Source: Adiantum capillus-veneris
Taxonomy: Eukaryota; Streptophyta; Polypodiopsida; Polypodiales; Pteridaceae
DNA: 64,000 nucleotides
Assembly (NCBI GenBank): GCA_014529385.2
Contig: CM043953.1
Location: 99,949,842-100,013,841 of the forward strand
Direction of reading: 5' to 3'
Part shown: positions 1 through 10,119 of the stretch, in pieces
Position numbering within the stretch: position 1 is the first letter of the stretch
Layout of the letters: every line of letters begins with the position of its first letter
Notes under the pieces: model-generated
What the model was told of the DNA's origin: nothing
Database searches by the model: none
The model's input: the letters and a program-made list of their open reading frames with translations, nothing else
Position numbers and translations under genes: made by a program

Positions 1-27
1 AGGTCCAAAGTATCTCATGCTAAGCTT

Positions 28-1186
28 TCAAAGAAGCCGCTCCTTTTTCTTTCTCGAGAGTGCCTTCCCATAATGTAAGAGCACCCAATCATTCTCCTTC
101 AATTTCAAATCGGACAATTGCGATCTGCTGCCTTTTTCTGTCTTTTCCCGAAATTTCAGCAAAGCCTTCTGGACCAAGTCCCTCGTGAATTGGTCGGCTT
201 CAAAGAAAAATCTTATCTTTCGTGCTAAGGAAGGTTGAAGCCTTCGTAGCAAATTCAAGAATCTCAAATGGCACCTTCTCTATCAAAGAGTTAAATGTGT
301 TTCTGTAGGCATATTCCACCAAAGGTAAAAACCTTTTCCAAGTAGTCTTCTGATCCAACAAAGAAGACTTCAACAAATCCAGCACCACTGAATTAACAAT
401 CTCTGATTGCCCGTCAGTCTGCAGGTGGAACGATGACGAGAACTGCAACCGCGTGCCTATGTTCTCCGAAATAGCCATCCGAAACAAACTCGTGAACCTG
501 GGGTGCCTGTCGGAGACAATCTTCTCAGGCATGCCATGTAATCTGAAGACCTGGGCAATAAACAGTCATGCCCACACTGTGTTCTCTGGAGATGAAATCC
601 ATTGCAGTCCTTTTCCAAGGGCGGGTGAGTATGGCTAAAAGGCTGTAACAATCCCTGTGCTTTATGCCTGTCAAAACTTGACCTTCTCTCTCTACCCCTT
701 TCAAGATGGTAGCAATGCTGTGGTGACCCGTAAAAGGCGGACAGTGGCATTCAGTCATAACCTTTTCCCTCAACGGCTGTGTAACGCACAACATGGTTTT
801 CCTCATTAAGTAGCCATCCCGAATGGAATATCCCGCTACTGGCTCCCCATCCCGTATCCTTGTGAAAACGTCTGCAAAATCCGGATCTGTGGCATACTAG
901 TCGACCATATCCTCGAAGCTCCTAGGTTGTATCGCGGAAATAGCCAGAACCAACGGCTTCCGAGACAAAGCATCTGCCACCAAATTCTTATGTCCTTGAA
1001 CATGGACAATCTGGAAGTGAAACTGTGACAAGATGTTCGCCTACGCATCTGCTTTTCCGATAGTTGCTTCTGTGACAAGAAGTAGCGCAAACTTTGATGG
1101 TCTGTAAAGACAGTAAAATCTGCTCCGAGTAGGTAGTGCCGCCCACTGAGTAAGAGCATGGATAACCACCAAAAGCTCTTTCTCAT
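28..1186 (-). pseudogene. gypsy RNase H tail and integrase remnants
   Basis: Continuing leftward: RNase H (FTVFTDHQSLRYFLSQKQL, about 1060-1130), a decayed integrase zinc region (HCPPFTGHHS with a degraded Cys part, 525-806), and an integrase core with the catalytic Asp in IVSDRHPRF and the Glu region in QTDGQSEIVN (200-532). A basic C-terminal segment with LKENDWVLLHYGK lies at 28-267. At least three frame changes separate these pieces, so no functional enzyme can be made. Confidence 0.8.
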
Positions 1187-1870
1187 AAATTTGTGCTGTC
1201 ATTTTGAGAACAATCGGCTCTCATAAGCAATGACTGGCTTTCTTGCATTAAGACCGCACCCAGACTACGACCACAAGCATCACAATATACTTCAAAAGAC
1301 TTCTGCAAGTCCGGTAGAGTCAAAACAGGTCCCGTAGTCAATTTCTCTTTCAAAGTCTGAAAGGCAGTCACCTCTGTGGGTCCCCACGAGAAAGGGACTC
1401 CTTTCTGTTTGAAGATATGCAAAGGGGAAGCAACCTCTACAAACTTTCGAATGAACTGCCTGTAGTACGAACACAGTCCCAAGAAGCTTCTAACTTCATG
1501 GACATTCTTCAAATCGGGCCAATCACGGATAGTCTCTATCTTGGCCGGATCCATTTGCACTTCTGCTCTGCTGACACAATGTGTCCCAAAAAGTGTATCT
1601 CTGGTAGGAAAAATTCACTTCTCTTTGCATTAATCACTAACTTGTGATCTCGTAATGCCTGAAAGACCTGAAGTAGATGATCTCTATGTTCTGCCTCATT
1701 CTTGGAGAAAGCAATGATATCATCAAAGAAAGTGCCAACAAATAGCTTGTACTCTCGAAAAATCCTGTCCATGATCCGGTTAAATGTCGCAGGAGCATTG
1801 GTTAAGCCAAAAGGAATCACAAAAAACTCAAATAACCCAAAATTTGTCCAAAATGCTGTCTTGTAGACGT
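1183..1870 (-). pseudogene. gypsy RT (C-terminal half) and RNase H start
   Basis: The - strand shows the RT signature [19 protein letters not shown], the catalytic FFDD box in FVGTFFDDIIAFSKN, and the thumb/connection motif FLGLCSYYRQFIRKFVEVASP, followed by the RNase H start FEVYCDACGRSLGAVLMQE. These are standard Ty3/gypsy motifs. The reading frame changes at about 1540-1560 (one frame ends EQKCKWIRPR, the other begins MQMDPAKIETI), so it is broken. The upstream RT half is absent because the copy is truncated at 1880. Confidence 0.85.
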
Positions 1871-1897
1871 GTCTCAGCGCGTTTCTGATCCTGGCAG

Positions 1898-1909
1898 TGG
1901 TATCAGAGC
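1898..1909 (+). other. Primer-binding site of element J1 (tRNA-Met type)
   Basis: TGGTATCAGAGC is the common plant LTR-retrotransposon primer-binding site complementary to the 3' end of initiator tRNA-Met. It precedes the gag of J1 at the expected distance. The 5' LTR that should lie directly to its left is missing; the left neighbour is the truncated pol scrap. Confidence 0.75.
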
Positions 1910-2149
1910 ATCAGGCGTGTGCTTTTTTGAAAGCATACCGGTCCTACAAAAGAGCAGATTGAACTATTGGAATTTTATTCGAGGTATCTTCGCGCTCCAA
2001 CCCGGACTTATTAGCCACTCCCACCCTTACTTCATCGCGCATCTAGCGCGCTCCCGTCTTCATCACTGTGTCTTACACTGCGTCTTCATCGCGCATCGGG
2101 CGCGCTCCCGTCTTCATCACAACCATAAAGAACCCAAGACTTGGAATTC

Positions 2150-3437
2150 ATGGAATCAACAGAATATTTGCAGTTTCTGCTCAACAAGCTTCACGACATT
2201 CTTTTGCGGCATCCTCAGCAGAATCTTCCGATGCTACAAAGTTTTCAACAATTATTGAGCTACATGTTACCCCCTCTGATACCCCAGGTGGTACCTTCTC
2301 CTCTGGCACCAGAAAGTACAAGAGCTTCAACCGGCAACCTTCTTAGCCGTCTGTTCCGATTGGGGGAGTCTTCAGGAATATGGTGCAACCATCTGACCCT
2401 GATCCAGTGCAACCGCCTTTGCCACCGCCATTGCCCCCACCTCCACCACCACCGCCACCAGGCTACAATGGTTGGAGCCCATATGGATACCCTTATTATC
2501 CATACCTTGGATATGCGCCTAACCAATCCAAAGATTTCAAAGATGGTGGCACGACAGTCAAATTTTTCACTTTTTCCGGGGTGAAAGATCGCAAGAAAGC
2601 ATTGCAGTTTTTACAGCAATTCGACAACATCTATGCTTTGGGGAACTATACAGAAGAATCCAAGATTTCTCGAGCAGCGGGATTTCTTAAAGATAATGCT
2701 ATGCAATGGTGGAGTTCAATCACGACACAACCGCATGCTCCAAGGACCTGGCAAGCTTTCGAGACAGTTTTTGGATGTGGTTACATTGCTTCGATGTTTG
2801 AAGTTCGGATTTTGGCAGAGTGGGGCAACTTGAAAATGCTTGCCACTGAAACCATGGACGACTACAACCAAAGGTTTCTCGACGTGTACCTTCCGGTGTC
2901 CTTTAAGTTCATTCCCTTGGAGGACCAGTGTGAGTGCTACACCATTGGGCTACCATCACCATTGCAGGAATATTCTCTCTCCAAGCAAGTCTCTACCATG
3001 CAGGAGCTTATGGACCATGCCGCGGTCGGCTATAAGCTCATGAAAGGAAAGTTCGAGTTTACCACAGAAGAACCTCCGGTCACTAACCAGAACTCCGGCA
3101 ACAACGAACAAATTCTTAGGAATCCCGTGAAAACCAACCTTAACGGCCTCGTCTGACACGTCAATGAGACGGCTTGTTACAAGAAGGCCGATGCTTTGAA
3201 TGTTTCCAAACAGGGCATACGTTCAATACATGTCCTGAGCGAGCCTCGACGTCCTCAGTGCAACCTTCTGCTCCCACAACAAACAGATCCCAAGGGCCGC
3301 CTCCGGCCAAGAAGGCTAGACTTGCTATTGGACTAGTACTCGATATTTATGGTATACACCTCGAGAGTTTTAACGAATTATGCAGAGCTTATGCAAAAGT
3401 CAACGGCTTGAAAGCCCTTATTTCTTTGACCCTTTGA
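2150..3437 (+). pseudogene. gag polyprotein of J1 with CCHC zinc knuckle
   Basis: The probable start is ATG at 2150 (MESTEYLQFLLNKLHDIL), in a different frame from the main body, so a frameshift lies in 2250-2400. The main body (2380-3156) has a proline-rich stretch, then a retrotransposon-gag capsid region (FFTFSGVKDRKKALQFLQQF, FLKDNAMQWWSSI). After another break, 3174-3437 carries a CX2CX4HX4C knuckle in CFECFQTGHTFNTC. The original protein was a capsid/nucleocapsid precursor; it is now broken in at least two places. Confidence 0.8.
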
Positions 3438-3774
3438 CCCTGGAGCTATGGAGAACTTCATCCATCCAGAATTCTTAAAGCAGATGCACTTTAATTATGA
3501 TGTAGAGGGTGGAGAAATTGAAGCTGAGCTAGCCACGGGGCAAACTCAGAAAGTGGTACCGCTCATTGGTGCACTTCCAGTGACTATACAAGATTATCAT
3601 GGAAAAGCCGATTTCTACATTATGAAGTTGGGCAATTGCGACGTTCTCTTGGGCATGCCCTGGCACGACAAGAATGATCCAACTCTCGAGGTCCGGAACC
3701 GAACCATCACTTTGATGCAGAAGGGCAAGCCCGTTGTCCTCAAAGTTAGGTTGTCCGAACAAAACCCTGAATGA
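3430..3774 (+). pseudogene. retropepsin-like protease of J1, active site altered
   Basis: Directly after a TGA stop at 3427, the frame reads FDPGAMENFIHPEFL, the position of the family's D-S/T-G active site, here DPG. It continues through IGALPVTIQDYHGKADFYIM and LGNCDVLLGMPWHDKNDP, the usual C-terminal half of a gypsy protease. The Ser/Thr to Pro change next to the catalytic Asp and the upstream stop make activity unlikely. The frame ends at 3774 and no RT follows. Confidence 0.75.
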
Positions 3775-3777
3775 CCT

Positions 3778-4528
3778 CGGTCCTCTCTACTTGTTTTCTA
3801 GTTAGATACTTTTGAACATTGTTTGAGAAAGTATTGTTTCAAATTTGTTTGAAATGGATGCTATCTGTTTTAAACCCGTCTTTGTGCCGATTTGATTTGT
3901 TTGAATCTGGTTTTAATACCGGTTTCATTAATTGGTGATTTTACTCGTGGGTGAAGAAGTGAGAAATATTGTTTTGGTATTGTTTGAACCTCGGAACGAC
4001 GCAAGCCGATGCCTGGGGAGTGTTTGGTTGTATGTTTGAACCTCCAAGCGACGCAGACTGCGGTCTGGGGAGCGTTTGGTTGTACAGTCCTCTGAGCTCA
4101 TGGCCCGGACCTTTTTAGGTTATTTGCGGGGGGAGTGACGAGGTAGTCGTTGAGTAGCTTCATACCGCAGACTGTTTGTCTCAGGGGAGTGCTTAGCGGC
4201 GCTGTTTCTTGTGTTTCGTAACATGCATATGTAAGCATTTGTGTTGCATTGTGATGTCCCAATTACTGAATATTCCTAATTGGATGAGATTGCCTGGGTA
4301 TGTAATTTTAGTGCATCAAGACACCCGTGGAAGATCAGTACGGTCTTGGGTGTAATGGCTAATTTTACTATGCCGGAATATCAAGAGTTCCGATCTGGAC
4401 GAAAGGAGAAGCTAACTCCTTAACAAAAAGAGCAAACTGATTGTCCCTTGGAATGACCTTCGGAAATTTTTGAGCTAACTTGAGTTGTTTTGCAGATATG
4501 CGTAATCGTGGACGATTACTCTCTTTCA
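3778..4528 (+). other. 3' non-coding region of J1
   Basis: No coding sequence is supported here. It contains recurring segments (about 3950-4150: 'cgacgcaagccgatgcctgg', 'ggcccggacctttttaggtt') and a block near 4300-4440 about lines beginning 'gtgcatcaagacacccgtgg'. These recur at 5340-5565, 16720-17300, 22060-22500 and, degenerately, 26820-27330. It corresponds to the region between the last ORF and the polypurine tract of this family. Confidence 0.7.
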
Positions 4529-5101
4529 AGAAGGGGAGATGTAACAAATTGCTGACGTGTCAAAGCCCTAGAGAAGGGAGCCAACTTGTAGATGTCGGCC
4601 GAGGGCCTAAGCCCTAAGAAGAATAAGTAACAGAAGAAGCCCTACCAACTTATGGGGACCCCGTTTGATGGGACCCCAAGTGACAAAGGGATTAAAATAA
4701 AGCAGGACTCGCACACACTCACGCAAAGTTGATGACGTGGCAGTTGTACGGCATATTTCCGAAAATTGCGCCGGCATGATGACATGGCAGGCTGTACGGA
4801 TTTTTGCGTTTTGCGTTGGTTGATGACGTGGCAGGCTATACGGATTTCCGCGTTTTGTGTTGGTTGATGACGTGGCAGGTTGTACGGATTTCCGTGATTT
4901 ACGTTGGCAGCTTTTTAGCTTTGCTTTTGGACGAGATGCTTTTAAGTTTAAAGGCTTTTTACTGTAAACTGCTTTTTAGTCCAAGGGCCTTTAAATATGA
5001 GGTTAGGGCTCATTCTTTGGCATGCTTCTTGGAGAAGGTGCAAAGTCTGGAGTACCGGCTTGTACTGTGTTGATGCAATATAAAGAAATACCGAAAGAGG
5101 C
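4529..5101 (+). repeat. Polypurine tract and truncated 3' LTR of J1
   Basis: The purine run agaaggggaga (4529-4539) is followed directly by TGTAACAAATTGC at 4540, matching LTR starts at 17393 (J2), 22582 (J3) and the - strand LTR D at 46202. The LTR contains three imperfect copies of a 'tgatgacgtggcaggctgtacggattt' type unit at about 4770-4890. It ends at 5101, so the last ~100 bp or more of the LTR are missing compared with J2. Confidence 0.8.
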
Positions 5102-5570
5102 GTAATCCTAGCAGATTATAACTTGAAGTTTCTCGACATCTCCCAGTAGATGTCTCTTCACGAGCAGATCGAGTGCGATTGCTATCTTGGGACTACCATC
5201 GCCGCCAAAGAAACACTGTTTGTCCAAAAGCTACGACCCTATGGAATGAACCTAACCCTAATTTTTTGGTGCAGGTTTCAGGATGGAAAGTCAGCCAACT
5301 TTTCGAGCTCGACTGATGTCGAGATTGCTTTTTAAGTATGAAATCTGTTTGAGACTTGTTTGGTGATCCTGTTTGGAATTTGTTTGAAATGGATGGTATC
5401 TGTTTTGAACCTGTCTTGGTGCCGATGTGAATTGTTTGACTCTGGTTGTAATACTCGTTTCAATGATTGGTGATTTTTACTCCTGGGTGGAGAAGTGAGA
5501 AATATTGTTTTGGTATTGTTTGAATCTCGGAACGACGCAGGCCGATGCCTGGGGAGCGTTTGGTTGTATG
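5102..5570 (+). other. Left part of sister element J2: short coding relic and 3' non-coding start
   Basis: 5102-5335 carries a short open stretch ending FQDGKSANFSSSTDVEIAF that I do not recognise. From about 5340 the sequence follows the J1 3' non-coding region (about 3800-4040). It is interrupted at 5570 by the 5-bp target duplication GTATG of element H and resumes at 16703 beyond H. It is therefore the 3' part of a second J-family element whose 5' portion is not present. Confidence 0.6.
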
Positions 5571-6055
5571 TGGAATTGGAGCTGATCTCTTGAGAAAACT
5601 AATTCCAGTGTTGAAGGATTTCAGCTACTAGTGTGGGAAGATTTCAGACAGCAGACTAGACAGAAATCAGAGACTAGACTGAAATGTGGATGCTGAAATA
5701 AGAATCAGACTTATAGACTGGCATAAGGTTCAGATTCAGATTCAGATTCAGATTAAGAAGACTGGTCGAGAAGTATCACTGAAATATATACCATGATCGA
5801 GATTACAGATCAAGATTACAGCGAATATGATTACAGAGAGAAAGTATAGCCGGCAACACTGCCACTGTTGCTCAATTACAATTATAGCCCAAAGCGCTAA
5901 TACAAGTGATAACAATTGCCCACCCGATAATGATGTAATGGGCCCTATTTATACACTTCGGGTTTATTGTAGTAATTACTCTAGTAATTACTAAGTAATT
6001 CGCTGCCCATCTTCTAAGAACACGTTCCCACATGGTGATTATCCAGCCGTCTACA
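5571..6055 (-). repeat. 3' LTR of element H
   Basis: It matches 16215-16697 along its whole length. It contains a short (CAGATT)n-like run near 5733-5755 whose copy number differs between the two LTRs. On the - strand it begins TGTAGACGGCTGG and ends CCAATTCCA. Confidence 0.9.
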
Positions 6056-6072
6056 TCCTTCCCTTCTTTCTT
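6056..6072 (-). other. Polypurine tract of element H
   Basis: On the - strand the sequence just before the LTR start is AAGAAAGAAGGGAAGGA, a purine run abutting TGTAGACGG. This is the usual plus-strand primer position for reverse transcription. Confidence 0.8.
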
Positions 6073-6665
6073 GAATTTTGGCAAGATTCCAAAATTTCTG
6101 AAAAATTCCCGTCTGATTCTGATGTGAGACTGAAAAATCCATCGTCTGGTTCTGATGTTGGGATGCCAGCTTGACCACATAGAGAATGGCCATTCAAAGA
6201 TTACGAGTAGGAGTTCAAGAAGGACCAAGGATTGTGGGAGGCAGCGGAAAAGGCCAAGGTGGAGCTCTCACCAGGCCAAGGTGGAGCTGTCATCAGGCCA
6301 AGGTAGAGCTGTCATCTCTCCCTGCCTGCTGAGAAGAAAAGTCGCCACTGAATTCTGAGATGGAACTACCCAGTATCCTTCCATTGGGCCGTCTTCCTTT
6401 TGCCTTTGCTCTTTGACCGGGATGGTGCCTGAGAAGTCTCAGCACCAGCATTCTCCTTCTGAATCAGTCCGTAAATGGCCTCCTGCTCAAGCTGATCCCG
6501 CCAGTCTGTGGTCATCTCTACCTCATAAGGCGTGAGAGAATGATAGGTTTTGGTGTCAGGATCATAGAGTGTACGCCTGCCGTTACTCAGTCTAGTTCTG
6601 GCCAGCTTATGACAATGCGAAGCAGTATGGATCCATCCTTCTGGAAGAGGCTGATTTGTTTTGAC
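6073..6665 (-). other. Region between extra coding block and PPT of H
   Basis: No continuous reading frame. It holds a three-fold short repeat 'aaggtggagctgtcatcagg' (about 6250-6315). It may include the broken tail of the extra ORF block but I can support no domain. Confidence 0.5.
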
Positions 6666-9600
6666 TCAAGCTTCGAAAAGAATCTCAGCCATCTCCCTGT
6701 ACTGTGGTGCTAGACCCGGCTTTGCTGCAATGTCTTTCTCAGGCAGTTTGGAAGATTCGACCGTAAGCTGTAGCGACTGATTAGTAATCCTGGTCAATCC
6801 TCTGACCTGAATCTTCCACTGGCCCATACACAATTGAATCCTATGCAGCTCCTCTTTCATTGCCTGAATGTCATTGATTTGGAGAGCATCATTGAGCAAT
6901 GTCTGCCAAGTCTTCCATTCCACAGTCGATTGCTTATACCAATCCTGAAGCTCATCAGTTATTTTGAAATATGTGAGTCGATCAACTGGTTCTTGATGTT
7001 GAGGATACAGTGCTGAAAAGAATCTTGGTAGCTCAGTCTCTCTTGCTGGAACAGCATACAAGAGAACTGGAGAATCAGACACAAATTCCAGGAAATTGAG
7101 AATAGTCTGGTTCTCCTGCTGCATCATCTTTCTGGTGATTCTCACTAGCTAGAACAGGGTTCGGAGAGCAGTTGCCCGTGCTTCTATTGACATTCGCGTT
7201 TGAGGTCCTCTGCTAGTGGCTGTCTGGTCCTCAAGGATGGCTTTGACTCTGTGATCTTAAACACCTCTGGCAGCTTGCATTTGTACCAGAACTTCCTTGA
7301 GTTGTACCCTAACATCCTTCATGCAGCGGTACGTTGGTTTGTTACCCAGCAGAAGTTCCAGTTCTAGAGCCAAAGACCGACAATCTGCAGTAGACTGCCT
7401 TTGCCAGTGCGGGTTTGCCACTTTTTCATTAGCATTGAGTATCCATTCCGGAACTCGTTCCAACAACTGGACTGTACTGGGATGCGCAGGTAGTCTACAA
7501 GCTTCTTTATCATGGAAAGCAGCTGATTTTCAATGTTCTACCATTTCCCTGGCTCCCACATATAGTCTTTGAAATCTTTCCAAGTCAGTTCAGAGAGCAT
7601 CATCTTCCAGATACTGTCTGGTGATGGAAGCCTGTTGATGTCTCAGTTGCTTATTCAGAGTAATGAGCTGCAGTGAATGCTGATGATCAGTCACTGGTCC
7701 CTCATCCTGAACTTTCATTTTCCCTTTAGCCTCTCTGCTGTGATGGGACTGATCAATTGGCTGATTCCCAGTGTTACTGGGGGGCTGTTGCTCTTCAGTC
7801 TGCTGATTACCCGACTGGTGCTCTTTATCCTGTCCTTCCTGCTGACTCTCATTTTGATCTGGCTGTGACTGGCCTCCTTCATCTGGCTCTGTCCCGCCAG
7901 TACCCGGTCCTGGAGGTGGAGATGGTGGTGGGGCATCATCGTCGTCCTTCGTATGCCCAGTTTCTTGATCATCCTCCTCCTGATCAGCTTCATCTTCTTG
8001 ATCTTCTTTATCCTCATCCGGGGAAGTCTGTTGCTCAATATAATCCATTATAGCTTGGTTCATCAGAGCATTATTGAACTCACCCACCTTGTCCTGCAAA
8101 TCGCTCTGCATACTTTCCATCAAGGACTTTAAATTTTCTAAGTCAAAAACAACATTGCCTGGGGGGTTTAAAATTTAAGACAAGCTATTGTAGATGTATC
8201 TGTCAGTCAACGAACGCTTCAAAGCTGTATGGTGCAATAGCAGCTTTCTGAATTCTGCCCGCTTCATCTTGAGCATTGTTTCAGCTCGCTCGGCAGCTCT
8301 CAGTGCTTCATTCCTTTGACTTTTCATAATCATAATTTCAGACTCAGCCTTAGCCAACTTTTTGTTCAACAACTCCTGAGTCCTTTCTGATTGAGCTTCT
8401 AGTATCCTGTGTTGTATGTTCTGCATTTCCTGGGCTTTTTGGAGTGTTTCAATCTGATGCTGTGCTTCTGCCAAGTCAGCTTTAAGCTTTTTGACTTCGT
8501 CTTCTGATCCAACAGCCTCCACCAATTGTCCCATACAACTGGCAATGGTATTCCAAGAAGACTGTATCAGTACTGAACATCTGTCTTTGACCGTAGTTGG
8601 TTCAGAATCAACAGGTTCATATATTGCCACTGGAGCCACGTAGGGTAAAGTTGCATAATCAGCTTTGCTGAGCAAAAGATGCCCTCTTAATTTCTCAGTT
8701 TGCATTTGCTGTAACTTATCCCGTTTTACTAGTTGTAGAGGATTTTCAGTAATGGCAGGGACTCCACCAGACAAAGTTGAGAACGCTGGACCTTTCCCTT
8801 TGTCCAGTTGACTCTTGCCTTTGTCCCCTTGACTGGTCTGGTATCTTTTCAACAGTGATTGGCTTGACATGATCTTTCCCAAATACAGTAGCAACTGTAT
8901 TTTTGACAACTGGCTGATCAGGCACAATCTTCTGAGCAAATTGCTGCTCAGTTTTACTCATCTCAGCTTTCTCAGTGCTTACTGCCTTAACTTGGCTTTC
9001 TATTTGCTTCAAAAATTCATTGCTTTTTGTCAGTGTGATTCTTGGCTTCTTTGAACTGCCAGCTTCTTCTGCAGTGGCTTTCCTTTTCAGGTCAGTGGAA
9101 ATCGTTTGACTGTCTGTTTCCTCGTCGTCTGATGACAGTTCAATTTTCTTTGGTTCAGAAATGGGATGCTCACTCCAAGCTTTCTTTACCTACTCATTAA
9201 CATCTGCAGCAGTAGCCCAAATACAGGAATTGCCAGACATACCATGCCTTGAAAACAGTTTGAGATTTCAGCTTGGCAGTCTGTTGGAGTACATTATGCG
9301 AGAGTATTTGACAAAGGTTGATATGGACTTGTGGATCAAGTATCTTGGCCAACAGCATAGCAAACAATTTTTCTGACACATGTTGGGTTGTTCTTAAGGC
9401 TTACTGCTTCGGCTACAAACCTGTAGCAGCTGAGGCTTCCGGTCCTGCTACTGGAACTCCTTGAGCACTTGCCTTGCGCTTCTTTCTAGCCGTTTCATCC
9501 TCCTTCAGAGCGATACTGACTTGCTGCGCAGTTGCCACAGACGGTTTGGGCTCATTAGGCATCCGAAATGCAAATGCAATGGCTTCTGGTGTTACTGACA

Positions 9601-10119
9601 CCTTCTTGCTATTTACCATAGCACTGCTAGTTTCAACATCAAAGGAGTAAGAACTTGCTTGATGATATTTGAATCAAAAGCAATCCTTGTAGCTTGCAAC
9701 ACAACTCGCAGATCCCAGAGTTGTAGCAGAGTCATTGCGTGATCAGTGAATACATATCGTTGGATTTTACTGTATGGAAGAACGGGAAGGCTTGCCTTTG
9801 CCTCAACAACTATAGCCTGGGTTTCTTCAAGAGTTTCCTGCATCTTTTCTGAGCGTTTCCTTCTACCCATACACTGTGAAGTCGAGGACGATGAAACAGG
9901 CGAAGGAGAAGATGACTTACTTGTGTCGAAGCCGTTTCGTGGTATCGCTAGCAAGATTGTTTGACAGTCAGCTGTCTCGTCAGAGGTCGAAGTTTGCGGC
10001 TGTAGTGAAGAAACCTCGGAGCTCGGCGATGGCGAATGGTTGACAGGAGAAAAGCGTCGCGCAGGAGATTTATGAGGAAAAATGTTAACTCTCCTGACTG
10101 TTATACGTGTTCGCGCCAT
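6666..10119 (-). pseudogene. Extra ORF block of H downstream of integrase
   Basis: It starts at ATG 10119 (MARTRITVRRVNIFPHKSP), in the same open frame as integrase with no stop between. After a frame change near 9620-9650 it passes through a segment KVSVTPEAIAFAFRMPNEP and one with KLFAMLLAKILDPQVHINLC (9197-9379). A lysine/glutamate-rich predicted coiled coil follows (8175-8939), then an acidic Gln/Asp-rich stretch (7590-8123) and a final 159-residue open piece (6666-7145). Together they would be about 1,100 residues, now split by several stops and shifts. The position resembles the extra ORF or env-like region of Athila/Tat elements, and the VTPEAIAFAF segment faintly recalls plant transposon-associated domains. 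Function is unknown and no membrane segment is evident. Confidence 0.6.

Larger units (their letters stand above)
1..1880 (-). mobile_element. Ty3/gypsy pol fragment, truncated at both ends
   Basis: Reading leftward on the - strand, pieces of RT, RNase H, the integrase zinc region, the integrase core and an integrase C-terminal region follow in standard Ty3/gypsy order, in several frames with stops between. The fragment breaks off abruptly near 1880 inside RT (the homologous RT in element M continues past this point) and runs off the window on the left. No LTR is present. It is an old, dead copy of the same general family as element M. Confidence 0.85.
1898..5101 (+). mobile_element. Ty3/gypsy-type element J1: gag and protease, no pol, truncated LTRs
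   Basis: Order on the + strand: tRNA-Met PBS, gag with CA-like region and zinc knuckle, retropepsin, about 750 bp of non-coding sequence, polypurine tract, then an LTR starting TGTAACAAAT. No RT, RNase H or integrase sequence is visible between protease and LTR. The 3' LTR stops at 5101, at GAGGCG inside the conserved R-like core, and the 5' LTR is absent. The 3' non-coding segment and LTR recur in J2 (5335-5565 plus 16703-18060) and J3 (21850-23195). Confidence 0.7.

Noticed and set aside
2260-2526. Trp/Arg-rich - strand open frame
   Set aside because: Antisense of the proline-rich gag segment of J1.
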